Assembly: GCA_019352035.1 (NCBI GenBank)
Contig: JABBNZ010000039.1
Span: 1 to 32,887 of the forward strand
Direction of reading: 5' to 3'
DNA from: Pseudomonadota bacterium
GTDB lineage: Bacteria; Pseudomonadota; Gammaproteobacteria; Steroidobacterales; Steroidobacteraceae
Length of the DNA: 32,887 bases
Under the pieces are notes generated by a model. It saw nothing but the letters and a program-made list of their open reading frames with translations, searched no databases and had not been told where the DNA came from. Made by a program: the position numbers and the translations under genes. Positions 15,523-23,699 of the stretch are shown in pieces (the first letter of the stretch is position 1; every line of letters starts with the position of its first letter).

Positions 15523-16941
15523 ATGGAACTCAATCTCTTGAAACGGCGATCGGAGTACGAATGGGAGATTGCCCCGAAAGGGCGGATGCGTGTGCCTGCC
15601 ATCATCTTTGCCAGCGAAGCGCTCATCAGCGCGATGGATCAGAAGGTGTATGAGCAGGCGGTGAACGTTGCAATGCTGCCTGGCATCGTCGGCGCCAGCT
15701 ACGCCATGCCGGACGCGCATTGGGGCTATGGCTTTCCGATCGGCGGAGTGGCTGCATTCGATCCCGACGAGGGTGGTGTGATATCAGCCGGAGGCGTCGG
15801 CTTTGATATTTCCTGCGGCGTCCGCTGTCTACATACCGCGCTCAAGCGGGCGGACATCATGGACGTACAGCGGGAACTCGCGAATGCGCTTTATCACCGG
15901 ATCCCGGTCGGGGTCGGCAGCACGGGGTTGGTCCATTTGGGCCCCTCCGAAATGGACGCGATGCTCTCCGGCGGCGCGAAATGGGCGGTCGAGAGTGGTT
16001 GGGGCACGAGGGAGGATCTCGAGCGCATCGAGGAGTGCGGCCAGATGCAGGGCGCTGAGCCGGGCAAGGTCTCCGGGCGGGCCAAGGAGAGGCAGCGCGA
16101 TGAGATGGGCACACTCGGCAGTGGCAATCATTATCTCGAAGTCCAGGAGGTCACCGCGGTGTACGATCCGGCCGCGGCCAAGGTATTCGGGCTCGAGATC
16201 GGCGATGCGGTCGTGATGATCCACTGCGGCTCGCGCGGGCTCGGTCATCAGATCGGCACGGAGTTTCTGAAGCGGATGGCGGAATCGGCAGCGCAGCATG
16301 GAATCCATCTCCCGGATCGCGAGCTCGCCTGCGCGCCTATCAATTCGGAACTCGGCAGGGACTACCTGGGAGCGATGCGCGCGGCGATCAACTGCGCGCT
16401 GGCGAACCGCCAGATTCTTACCCATCTCGTTCGCAAGGTTTTCGCCGATCTTCTGCCCACAGCGACGCTGACGCTGCTCTATGACGTCTCGCACAACACC
16501 TGCAAGGTGGAAGAGCACCGCTCTCTCAAGCTCTATGTGCACCGCAAGGGGGCGACGCGATCCTTCGGCCCCGGCCACCCCGACGTGCCGGAGGCGCTTC
16601 GCGGCGTGGGCCAACCGGTGCTCATCGGCGGCTCGATGGGGACCGCGTCCTACGTCCTGGCAGGCACGGAGCAGTCGGAGAGGCTTGCGTTCAGCTCCGC
16701 CTGCCATGGCGCCGGCCGTGCTATGAGCCGCCATCAGGCGTCGCGGACTTGGCGGGGCAGGGAAGTCGTGGATGGCCTGGCGTCGCGCGGCATCCTGATA
16801 CGGAGCCCATCGATGCGCGGTGTAGCTGAGGAAGCGCCGCTGGCCTACAAGGACGTCTCGGAAGTCGTCGACTGCGCCGACGCAGCGGGATTGGCGCGCA
16901 AGGTGGCAAGGCTCGAGCCTCTCGTCTGCATCAAGGGATAG
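15523..16941 (+). CDS. rtcB: RtcB, GTP-dependent RNA-splicing ligase
   Basis: 472 aa, full length. It joins 2',3'-cyclic phosphate or 3'-phosphate ends to 5'-OH RNA ends. All active-site segments are intact: GGVGFDISCGVRC with the metal-binding Cys98, GSGNHYLEVQ (His203), IHCGSRGLGHQ (His235), LLYDVSHNTCK (His324), HRKGATRSFGPG, and CHGAGRAMSR with the His395 that is guanylylated. ATG 15523 is chosen over GTG 15514 because of the GGGTGAG shortly upstream. Archease, its activator, lies 2.3 kb upstream on the same strand. No sigma-54 promoter or RtcR gene, as found in E. coli, is visible. Confidence 0.97.
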   Translation: MELNLLKRRSEYEWEIAPKGRMRVPAIIFASEALISAMDQKVYEQAVNVAMLPGIVGASYAMPDAHWGYGFPIGGVAAFDPDEGGVISAGGVGFDISCGVRCLHTALKRADIMDVQRELANALYHRIPVGVGSTGLVHLGPSEMDAMLSGGAKWAVESGWGTREDLERIEECGQMQGAEPGKVSGRAKERQRDEMGTLGSGNHYLEVQEVTAVYDPAAAKVFGLEIGDAVVMIHCGSRGLGHQIGTEFLKRMAESAAQHGIHLPDRELACAPINSELGRDYLGAMRAAINCALANRQILTHLVRKVFADLLPTATLTLLYDVSHNTCKVEEHRSLKLYVHRKGATRSFGPGHPDVPEALRGVGQPVLIGGSMGTASYVLAGTEQSERLAFSSACHGAGRAMSRHQASRTWRGREVVDGLASRGILIRSPSMRGVAEEAPLAYKDVSEVVDCADAAGLARKVARLEPLVCIKG

Positions 16942-16993
16942 TTCTCCACGCTTGGCTCTCACCAAATCTGGCTGACGAGCTCGAGGACGAGCG

Positions 16994-17392
16994 CTACAGT
17001 TTCGGCGGTCGTGTCGGCGCAAATTTCAGCTCGTGCCCCCGCTGACAGGCGAGGCAGCGCTTGGCCGTCGGATAGGCTTCCAAGCGGGCCGAATCGATCG
17101 GGTCGCCGCAGTCGATGCATGACCCGTACGTATGATCAGCGATGCGACGCATGGCCGCATCGATGTCGCGGACCTCTTGCACCTCGCGCGATATCTCCGC
17201 GAGGTTCAGGTCAGTCAGCAGGTCGGCTAGCGACTCCTCCTCGGCATCGTGCACCCGGCCCGCCAGCTCACCATACGTCTCCGTATCCGACCGCCGCAAG
17301 GCCTCACGGATCTCGGCGCCAAGGGCACGAAGTCGGGCGCGGAGCATGTTATCGAAGTGGGGGATATCGACAGACGCAGTGAGCTGAGCCAT
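16994..17392 (-). CDS. DksA/TraR-family C4 zinc-finger protein
   Basis: 132 aa. A long helical N-terminal region (about 10-85, rich in Arg, Glu and Leu) forms the coiled-coil seen in DksA-like proteins. It is followed by a four-Cys finger, SCIDCGDPIDSARLEAYPTA then KRCLACQ (C92, C95, C113, C116). DksA-type proteins enter the RNA polymerase secondary channel and alter initiation under stringent conditions. The acidic coiled-coil tip (DAEEESLADLL) differs from the DxxDxA tip of true DksA, so this is a paralogue. It faces rtcB tail to tail, with about 50 nt between the stops. Confidence 0.92.
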   Translation of the reverse strand: MAQLTASVDIPHFDNMLRARLRALGAEIREALRRSDTETYGELAGRVHDAEEESLADLLTDLNLAEISREVQEVRDIDAAMRRIADHTYGSCIDCGDPIDSARLEAYPTAKRCLACQRGHELKFAPTRPPKL

Positions 17393-17754
17393 GAGCGCTT
17401 CCTCGACTACTTCGGCCGGAACCGGGCAAGAACGGAGTCGGCCACCTCGCGAATCGAGCCGGCCGAGTGCTCGATGTCCGTGCGCGGCGGCATCCAGGCG
17501 AAGCTGTGACAGCTCGTGAAGTTGACCGAGCGGCGGACGGCAGCAGGCGAATGGGGGCGAAGCATTTCCGTTCTCAGGGGGTGGACTCGCCGAGTCAGAA
17601 TGTCACGGGCAACCCCGGCTGCTCCATCAGCACTTTCCACCCGACGTGCCTAATTCCGAGCAGGCCCGGGCTTTTGCGCCTTACGTAGTTGTCGTAATAC
17701 ACACGATGGCTCCCTGAGGTAACGTGAGGCGACTCCCCAAGGAAGATGAGAGCC
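17393..17754. other. Intergenic region without a recognisable gene
   Basis: About 360 bases between divergent genes (the zinc-finger protein on minus, the USP on plus). Short open frames are present on both strands, but none resembles a known protein. It should hold both promoters; I see no clear -35/-10 pair. A Shine-Dalgarno-like AAGGAAG at 17739-17745 belongs to the USP gene. Confidence 0.4.
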
Positions 17755-18645
17755 ATGCCAGTACTTAAGCGCATCTTGGTTGGCACCGACCTTTCTCCAG
17801 CGGGACAGCGGGCGGTGATTCGGGCGGGACAGCTCGCTCGCCAGTGGGAGGCGAATCTCTTTCTGACGCACGTCCGTCCGGACTGGAATCTCTTCTCCCG
17901 CTGGCGCCCGGCGTCGCAGGACAGCTACCAGGACGTGGCGCATAGCTCGGAGACGCCTCTTCGCCTGGCGCTGGCGGAGCTCGAGTCGAGATTTGGTGTA
18001 CATGCCCGCTGCGATTCGCGTCTCGGCAAGGCAAGCAACGTCATTGCCGCCGTGGTCGCCGAGCTCGAGCCGCACCTGCTCGTGATCGGGGCGCGGGGCG
18101 AGCATGAAGCGTGCGCTCCCGGTCCCTGCCTGGGCGGCACGGCGATGAAGCTCCTCGCCCGCGTCGAGACACCGATGCTCCTCGTGCGTCGCGACTCTGA
18201 TACCGGCTACGCTTGCGCGGTGGTTGCCGTCGACGCCCCGGGCGCGCTTTCGCGGCGCGCGGTTCTCTGGGGAAGCGGGCTGGTGGGCGCCGGTGATTGT
18301 CATGTGGTGCACGCGTACGATGTCCCGTATGTCGAGCGCATGCGGCTGCAGGAGATTGACGAGTCCGTCATCCAGCGGCGCATGAGACAATCGCAGGAGG
18401 CTGCCACCGTCACTGTGCAGGATCTTCTCGGTGCCGCGGAGGGTCACGCCAAGATGCACACTCATGCGGTGTATGGCGAGCCGGTCTGCACCGTGCTCTC
18501 CGAGGTCGGGCGAGTACCGGCGGATCTTTTGGTGATCGGCAAGCGCGAGCCGCCGGGGCCGCACACTCAGCATGGCGCGATGGGCGGCGTCGGATTCCGG
18601 ATCGCCTATCATGCTCCTACGGACGTACTGGTGCTCTCGTCGTGA
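17755..18645 (+). CDS. Tandem universal stress protein (two UspA domains)
   Basis: About 296 aa. Domain 1 (about 1-145) starts MPVLKRILVGTDLSPAGQRA and ends ETPMLLVRRD. Domain 2 (about 155-296) has the strand CAVVAVDAPGALSRRAVLWG and ends TDVLVLSS. The nucleotide loop in domain 1 reads GARGEHEACAPGPCLGGTA, longer than the standard G-x2-G-x9-G(S/T). In domain 2 it reads GKREPPGPHTQHGAMGG, lacking the second Gly. ATP binding is therefore doubtful in domain 2. ATG 17746 is an alternative start 9 nt upstream. It is convergent with the FAAL fusion gene, 27 nt between the stops. Confidence 0.92.
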   Translation: MPVLKRILVGTDLSPAGQRAVIRAGQLARQWEANLFLTHVRPDWNLFSRWRPASQDSYQDVAHSSETPLRLALAELESRFGVHARCDSRLGKASNVIAAVVAELEPHLLVIGARGEHEACAPGPCLGGTAMKLLARVETPMLLVRRDSDTGYACAVVAVDAPGALSRRAVLWGSGLVGAGDCHVVHAYDVPYVERMRLQEIDESVIQRRMRQSQEAATVTVQDLLGAAEGHAKMHTHAVYGEPVCTVLSEVGRVPADLLVIGKREPPGPHTQHGAMGGVGFRIAYHAPTDVLVLSS

Positions 18646-18672
18646 AGCAAGTCGGGGCGGACGGGGAGATCA

Positions 18673-21522
18673 TCAGCGGGTTAAGTCCGGCTCGTCACAG
18701 TGGTTCAGGATGTGTGCGCGAGCTGCGTCGCGCAGACGCACGGCCGCGTCGAAGGGCTCCTCACCCTCTCGAGCTGTAAGCGGCACACCCCCGACCAGAC
18801 GCAGCGGTGCCCGCCGGGGCAGCCACTGGCCATCGCGCAGCAGGGAACGGGTTCCGGAAAGCGCAAGTGGAATGACCGGGACGCTAGCCGCGACCGCGGC
18901 CTCGAAAGCACCAAGATGGAATGCCCGCAGGCCCTTTGTGGCCGTGAAGGTTCCCTCCGGAAAGAAGATGACGGAGTCCCCGCCAGAGAGCGCAGCCCGG
19001 ACCCGGTCGACCTCGGCGAGACTCTGCTCGGCGACGAAGCGCTCGATGAACACCGTCCGAAGTGCGCGGAGGTAATGGCCGATCACGGGAGCGTGCGCCA
19101 GCTGCGCCTTCGCGACGAAGCGGTGAGGCTCTGCAAGAGCGGCACTGATGACGACGCCGTCCGAATAGCTCGCATGATTGGCCACGATGATGTGGGGCTT
19201 CCCCAGGTCGGGTGGCACCTCCCAGGCGACCGTCATCCGCATCCGTAGGAGGCGCAGCACCCGGCTCGCCGCCTCGTGGCTGAGGCGCCACGCCCGGTCC
19301 GGGGTGCGTGGAAAGCCCGTGAGAACGAGCACGGGAGCGCAGAATATGAAGAGAACGCTCCAGCAGTAGAGGCCGAATGCGAGGTGCAAGGCGTCATCGA
19401 ACGCCCGGCCTACGGCGTGCATTGCGCTCTCAAACGTCACGCGGAGCAGTTCAAGAGCGGGTGCGCGCGCCCTGTGGCCCAGCGAGCCTTCGAGGAAGGC
19501 CTGGCGCGTCGCAGCGCGACGCAACTTACCGCTCGATGTCTTGAGGATGGAGTGCGGCTCGAGGAGGACTATCTCATCGGCGGGCTCGCCGACAGCCGCG
19601 GTGACACGCTCGGTCATACGCCTTTCGAGCTCCCGGCGGCGCGCTCGATCGGTCTCTCGCGTCTCGGCGAGGATGACCAACCGCTCGGTGCCGCTCTCGC
19701 CCTCCTGTGTCCCCAACGCCGCGACGCATCCGCGCCGGATACCCTCGATCTCACCGACCGCGCGCTCGATCCCTTCGGGGTAGATGTGTTGCCCACGGCG
19801 AATGATGATGTCCTTCGCCCGTCCAGTGACGTAGAGCTCGCCCCCCGCGAGATATCCCCGGTCGCCCGTGTTGCGCCACTCCCCGCAGAGGAGGTTTGCT
19901 GTGGCAGCGGCGTTGCGGTAGTAGCCGCTCGTCGCGGAAGGTCCGGTGAACTGCAGGTTGCCCTCGATTCTCTCGGCGGCTTCGGAGCCCCGCTCGTCCA
20001 CGACCCGCAACCGGTAACCGGGCAGCGGCCGGCCGCAGCACACGAACGAAGCGGCATCCGTTGCGGTCGCCGGGACCTTGCGTGCCTCTCCGTTGCGCGC
20101 GAGCAGCGCGCGATCGACACGGTCCACAACGGGTGTGCGGCCGACGGCCGGGAAAGTGAGACCCACCCCCGACTCGGCAAGGCCATACACGGGGGTCATC
20201 GCCTGCGGACGAAAGCCGCATGGCGCAAAACGCCGCTCAAACCGCTCTATCGTCTCGGGAAATACCGGCTCTGCGCCGTTGAACGTCACGCGCAGCGATG
20301 AGAGATCGAGGCTCTTCAGCTCATCGTCCGTCACGCGCCGCGCGGCGAGCTCGTAACCGAAGTTCGGCGCGGCGGACAGGGTTCCGCGGTGCTCGTGAAT
20401 CGCCTGCAGCCACCGCGCCGGTCGCGCGAGGAACGCCGTCGGAGGCATCAGGAGCAGCCGACATCCGAAGTAGAGCGATCCAAGCCAGGCGCCGATGAGC
20501 CCCATGTCGTGGTAGAGCGGCAGCCAGCTCACGAAAACGTCGTCGCTGCTCGCGCCAATCGCCCTGCCCATCGCGCGAATGTTGGCGAGGAGATGGGCAT
20601 GCGTGAGGATGACCCCCTTCGGCGCGCCCGTACTGCCCGAGGTGTACTGAAGGAGCGCGATGGAGTCCGCCGAGGGCAGGTTTGGCGGTGGACCCGCTCG
20701 GTTTTGCTGCGCGAAATCCGCGACGCAGAGAACCTGACGCAATCCAAGCACCTTCGATCGCAACCGACGGGCGACGGGTTGCGCCGCCGGGAAGGTAATG
20801 AGCACCTCGGCACCGGCATTGGCGAGGATTCCGGCGTGCCGCTCGACGTGCTCTTGAAGCTGCGCGCGGTGCGAAGGAGGGTAGAGGGGAACCGGAATGC
20901 CGCCGGCGAGCAGCACGCCGAAGAAGGCGTGCAGATACCCGACTGAGGTCGGTAACATGAGCGCGACTACGGCACCGGCTGAGAGGCCGCGCGCCTCCAG
21001 TCCCGCGGCAACCGCCTGCGCACCGTCGAGCAACTCTCCATACGTGAGTATCACGGGCTCGGCCTCGCCGAGCACCACCGCATGGGTCGTATGTGGCTGC
21101 TGCTGCGCGCGCCATATCATGACTTCGGTCAGGCTTCCGGCTTCGACAGGCTCTCCTGCGGGTGGCGCCGGCTCGGTGGCGGCCGACGCGACGGCCAATG
21201 GAGAGGGACCGGCACTGGTTTCGCCCGCGGCCGAAGGCGCGCGGCGCATGAGGGCGGTGAGGTCACTGATGGTATCGATGGATTCGAGTGCGTTCGGAGG
21301 GAGTGCCAGGTGCAGGGCACGCTCGAGGCGCTCGAGGAGCTCGACACGCGCGAGGCTGTCGAACCCCAGGTCGGCATCGAGGCGACTCCGCGGGTCGAGA
21401 ACACCCGGCGGTGTGGCGCGGTGCAGTTCCTCGAAGAGGGTTCGCACGGCATCCTCGACGATGAGTGGTACTGAGTCGCGCGCCGCGGCTGATGTGACTT
21501 CATCGAGGGGTGACATGGTCAT
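18673..21522 (-). CDS. ACP - fatty acyl-AMP ligase - PlsC acyltransferase fusion
   Basis: 949 aa with three domains. An acyl carrier domain (about 15-95) has DLGFDSLARVELL with the phosphopantetheine Ser56. An FAAL-type adenylation domain (about 130-675) has LLQYTSGSTGAPKGVILTH, SWLPLYHDMGLIG, VYGLAESG, YLAGGELYVTGRAKD and the catalytic Lys666 in LKTSSGKLRR. A hydrophobic stretch (about 711-737) precedes a PlsC domain (about 765-940) with NHASYSDGV (H783, D788) and FFPEGTFT. It probably activates a free fatty acid, loads it on its own ACP and transfers it to a lyso-phospholipid; the acceptor is inferred. The start is uncertain (ATG 21520-21522 or 21514-21516; no clear SD). It is the last gene of a minus-strand run of three. 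Confidence 0.92.
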   Translation of the reverse strand: MTMSPLDEVTSAAARDSVPLIVEDAVRTLFEELHRATPPGVLDPRSRLDADLGFDSLARVELLERLERALHLALPPNALESIDTISDLTALMRRAPSAAGETSAGPSPLAVASAATEPAPPAGEPVEAGSLTEVMIWRAQQQPHTTHAVVLGEAEPVILTYGELLDGAQAVAAGLEARGLSAGAVVALMLPTSVGYLHAFFGVLLAGGIPVPLYPPSHRAQLQEHVERHAGILANAGAEVLITFPAAQPVARRLRSKVLGLRQVLCVADFAQQNRAGPPPNLPSADSIALLQYTSGSTGAPKGVILTHAHLLANIRAMGRAIGASSDDVFVSWLPLYHDMGLIGAWLGSLYFGCRLLLMPPTAFLARPARWLQAIHEHRGTLSAAPNFGYELAARRVTDDELKSLDLSSLRVTFNGAEPVFPETIERFERRFAPCGFRPQAMTPVYGLAESGVGLTFPAVGRTPVVDRVDRALLARNGEARKVPATATDAASFVCCGRPLPGYRLRVVDERGSEAAERIEGNLQFTGPSATSGYYRNAAATANLLCGEWRNTGDRGYLAGGELYVTGRAKDIIIRRGQHIYPEGIERAVGEIEGIRRGCVAALGTQEGESGTERLVILAETRETDRARRRELERRMTERVTAAVGEPADEIVLLEPHSILKTSSGKLRRAATRQAFLEGSLGHRARAPALELLRVTFESAMHAVGRAFDDALHLAFGLYCWSVLFIFCAPVLVLTGFPRTPDRAWRLSHEAASRVLRLLRMRMTVAWEVPPDLGKPHIIVANHASYSDGVVISAALAEPHRFVAKAQLAHAPVIGHYLRALRTVFIERFVAEQSLAEVDRVRAALSGGDSVIFFPEGTFTATKGLRAFHLGAFEAAVAASVPVIPLALSGTRSLLRDGQWLPRRAPLRLVGGVPLTAREGEEPFDAAVRLRDAARAHILNHCDEPDLTR

Positions 21523-21565
21523 CGGGATGCGCGATGAGGCCGGGCGGCCAGGTATCCGCCGCGAG

Positions 21566-22114
21566 CTACGAAATGACGTGAACCGTACTTGCCTGCGGTC
21601 CGAGATCACCGGCTTCTTCGGCAAACCGCACCTCGGTACCGGTAGTGAGGTCCTGGAACCGGCCGCCGATGACGCTGTTCCGATGAAAATAAATCAGGCG
21701 TCCGTCCTCGGTTTCGATTCGGCCTGAACCCTGTTCCGCGTCGAGCTCCGTGATCCAGCCGTGGGCAGCCTCGCTGTGGCTCTTGACATCACCGCGCCGC
21801 TTGCGCTCGTAGTCCTCGAGCTTCCGGCGCGCCGCCAGAAATGCATCGCGGAGCGCAACGTAGGGGTCTTCGTGAGCGTGATCTGCCGGATGAGCGTGCC
21901 GGATGGCGATCTCCTCGTCGGGAAGCGTGATATCGATCCTGAAATCGTAGAGAAAGCCCTGGTGCTTGTGATGCGCCGGAGGCTCAACGATGACGTGGCA
22001 GCGCATGATGTGCTCGCTGAATCTGTCAAGCCTCGATGCCAGTTCGCGGATTCGGGCCTCGAGAGCGGGTGACGGGTCCATGTGACGAAAGGTGATTTGC
22101 AACGGAAGTATCAT
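21566..22114 (-). CDS. Ribosome hibernation factor (HPF/RaiA-like) fused to a cold-shock domain
   Basis: 182 aa. The N-terminal domain (about 1-105) begins MILPLQITFRHMDPSPALEA and has the beta-alpha-beta layout of HPF/RaiA, with ALRDAFLAARRKLEDYERKR as its last helix. The C-terminal domain (about 117-182) is a cold-shock fold: HGWITELDAEQGSGRIETED, then GRLIYFHRNSV (RNP2-like) and LTTGTEVRFAEEAGDLGPQA. HPF proteins sit in the 30S subunit and silence ribosomes; the cold-shock part should bind RNA. The RNP1 aromatic residues are largely missing (GSGRI). GAGGG lies 7 nt before the ATG. Gaps of 43 nt downstream and 61 nt upstream suggest an operon with the FAAL fusion and BON-CBS genes. Confidence 0.9.
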   Translation of the reverse strand: MILPLQITFRHMDPSPALEARIRELASRLDRFSEHIMRCHVIVEPPAHHKHQGFLYDFRIDITLPDEEIAIRHAHPADHAHEDPYVALRDAFLAARRKLEDYERKRRGDVKSHSEAAHGWITELDAEQGSGRIETEDGRLIYFHRNSVIGGRFQDLTTGTEVRFAEEAGDLGPQASTVHVIS

Positions 22115-22175
22115 GGCAAAACCCTCGAGTTCGGAGTTTTGATGTCAACGTTGACGAACGGAGCCATCTGCGTAC

Positions 22176-22661
22176 TCATCGGACCTGACACGACAGCAGC
22201 TTCGCAAGCTTGGCTGGTTCGTCGGACACCTGCGCGAGCAGGTCGTCTGAGGACAGCATGCCGAAGAGCATGCCGCTCGCATCGGTGACCGGCGCTCGTC
22301 GGACGCGGCGAGCCTGCGAGCTGCCGATCGCACTTACGACCGATTGGTGCTCGTTAAGGACCAGAGGACCTCGGGTCATGGCATCCCCGCATGCGGCCTG
22401 GACGGCGGCACGCGTGATCTCTGGGTCTGTGAGCCCGTCGCCGCCTGCCAGCCGTGCCTCGATGTCATTGGCCATTCCCGCCACGCCGAAGACGCGTTCG
22501 ACCGCGTCCTTCGCGCGCTGCTTGTCGAGATAGGTCCACGTGAATCCGGTCAACGCTCCGACCGCGTTGTTCATCTTGACGGCGATGTCACGCTCGTCGA
22601 TATGGGGTCTGAAGCGCAGCTCGGCTTCGACGTCTCGCTTGATATCGGTATCGGATCTCAT
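22176..22661 (-). CDS. BON domain fused to half of a CBS pair (chimeric)
   Basis: 161 aa. Residues 1-80 or so form a BON domain (MRSDTDIKRDVEAELRFRP, AVKMNNAVGALTGFTWTYLD, AVERVFGVAGMANDIEARL). The remainder resembles the second CBS motif of a CBS protein (DAMTRGPLVLNEHQSVVSAI, then RRVRRAPVTDASGMLFGMLS and SDDLLAQVSDE). A first CBS motif is missing and the join falls directly after a BON end (DPEITRAAVQA), so this may be an in-frame fusion created by a deletion. There is no signal peptide from the chosen start at 22659-22661, where GGAG lies about 8 nt upstream; BON proteins are often periplasmic, so location is open. Confidence 0.78.
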   Translation of the reverse strand: MRSDTDIKRDVEAELRFRPHIDERDIAVKMNNAVGALTGFTWTYLDKQRAKDAVERVFGVAGMANDIEARLAGGDGLTDPEITRAAVQAACGDAMTRGPLVLNEHQSVVSAIGSSQARRVRRAPVTDASGMLFGMLSSDDLLAQVSDEPAKLAKLLSCQVR

Positions 22662-22830
22662 GACAATTCTCCGGCTCAAGCTGAGAATCGAGGCCGCCTG
22701 TGCGCGGAGTGGTACACCAATAATCAGGATGAGCGTTGCTGGCAATGCGCATTTGCCGCAAGCGGCCGTTGCCGGGGTTTATCTTGGTCGTTGAGATCGC
22801 TCCATGTTCGAGGTCAGAAAGGCTATGGGA

Positions 22831-23202
22831 TCAAGGCCATGCCCTGGGCAGAGCGCATTGCAGCCAGGTCCCATCCGGCAGCCGCTCCCAGGGGTCATTC
22901 GGAAACGGCAATCCCTCCGGATCGAAGAAGCTTACGTCGAGAGTGGTTGCTCCGAGGAGTCTCGACTCTGCTTCCGCGATTGCCGCGACGAGAAAGCAAA
23001 TTGTGTTGTTCCGAGTCCATGCTCGCCACGCAAAGTTGGCATTCAAAGGGTGGACGTAGCCGCGGAAGGCCCACGGCAATTCGTCGTTGCGACACAAAAG
23101 CCGCGTTTCACGCGCTCGACATCCGCGATACCGGATGAAATCATCGAGCAGTGCGTCGACGTCGTTCGGCCGTTCGGCAATGAACTCTGGCTTGGCGCTC
23201 AT
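22831..23202 (-). CDS. Hypothetical protein
   Basis: 123 aa from ATG 23200-23202, not recognised. Codon use is plausible for a gene, though less GC-biased at the third position than its neighbours. Segments such as ELPWAFRGYVHPLNANFAWR, NTICFLVAAIAEAESRLLGA and FFDPEGLPFPNDPWERLPDG look like a folded domain. No motif, signal peptide or strong ribosome-binding site is visible, and lower GC hints at transfer or decay. Confidence 0.5.
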   Translation of the reverse strand: MSAKPEFIAERPNDVDALLDDFIRYRGCRARETRLLCRNDELPWAFRGYVHPLNANFAWRAWTRNNTICFLVAAIAEAESRLLGATTLDVSFFDPEGLPFPNDPWERLPDGTWLQCALPRAWP

Positions 23203-23402
23203 GGACGGTCTTCTATCCAATCGCAAGCTGGGCGCGTAATCCGGGAAAACCCTGGTGAGCATTGCCGAGGCAGAGATCGGGCCGCGCTGGCATCGACGGC
23301 AATACGGCGCCGGCCGCGGGAAGTATGTAAATCTACGGATGAGCCGCGCGATCGATCGCCTTACGCTCATGGGCGAAGCCAAGTGATGCGAGGAGATCAC
23401 CC

Positions 23403-23636
23403 ATGCCCCGCTGCGAGACCTGCGGAAACGAGTATTCGCGCTCGATCACGGTCACGGTCGATGGCGAGGCGCACGAGTTTGACTCGTTCGAGTGCGCCAT
23501 CCACGCGCTTGCCCCTACTTGCCGGCACTGCGGCATCCGAATCGTCGGTCATGGAGTCGAAAGCGGAGCGCACATCTACTGCTGCGCGAGCTGTGCTCGA
23601 GAGGCCGGCGCCAAGGGACTGGTCGATCACATCTGA
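23403..23636 (+). CDS. Cys-rich small metal-binding protein (zinc-ribbon/metallothionein-like)
   Basis: 77 aa with eight Cys: CETC at 4 and 7, C31 in FECAIHALAPTC, C40 and C43 in CRHC, then C60, C61 and C64 in YCCASC, with His34, His42 and His50. The spacing fits one or two structural zinc sites. The family is conserved but has no known function that I can name. AGGAG lies about 9 nt before the ATG. It is divergent from the preceding hypothetical gene (200 nt between starts) and convergent with the hydrolase gene. Confidence 0.82.
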   Translation: MPRCETCGNEYSRSITVTVDGEAHEFDSFECAIHALAPTCRHCGIRIVGHGVESGAHIYCCASCAREAGAKGLVDHI

Positions 23637-23699
23637 AGGGTGGCGATCCACCGGCCATCATTGGAACTCGAAGGACGGACGGTTACTTAAGACGGTGCG

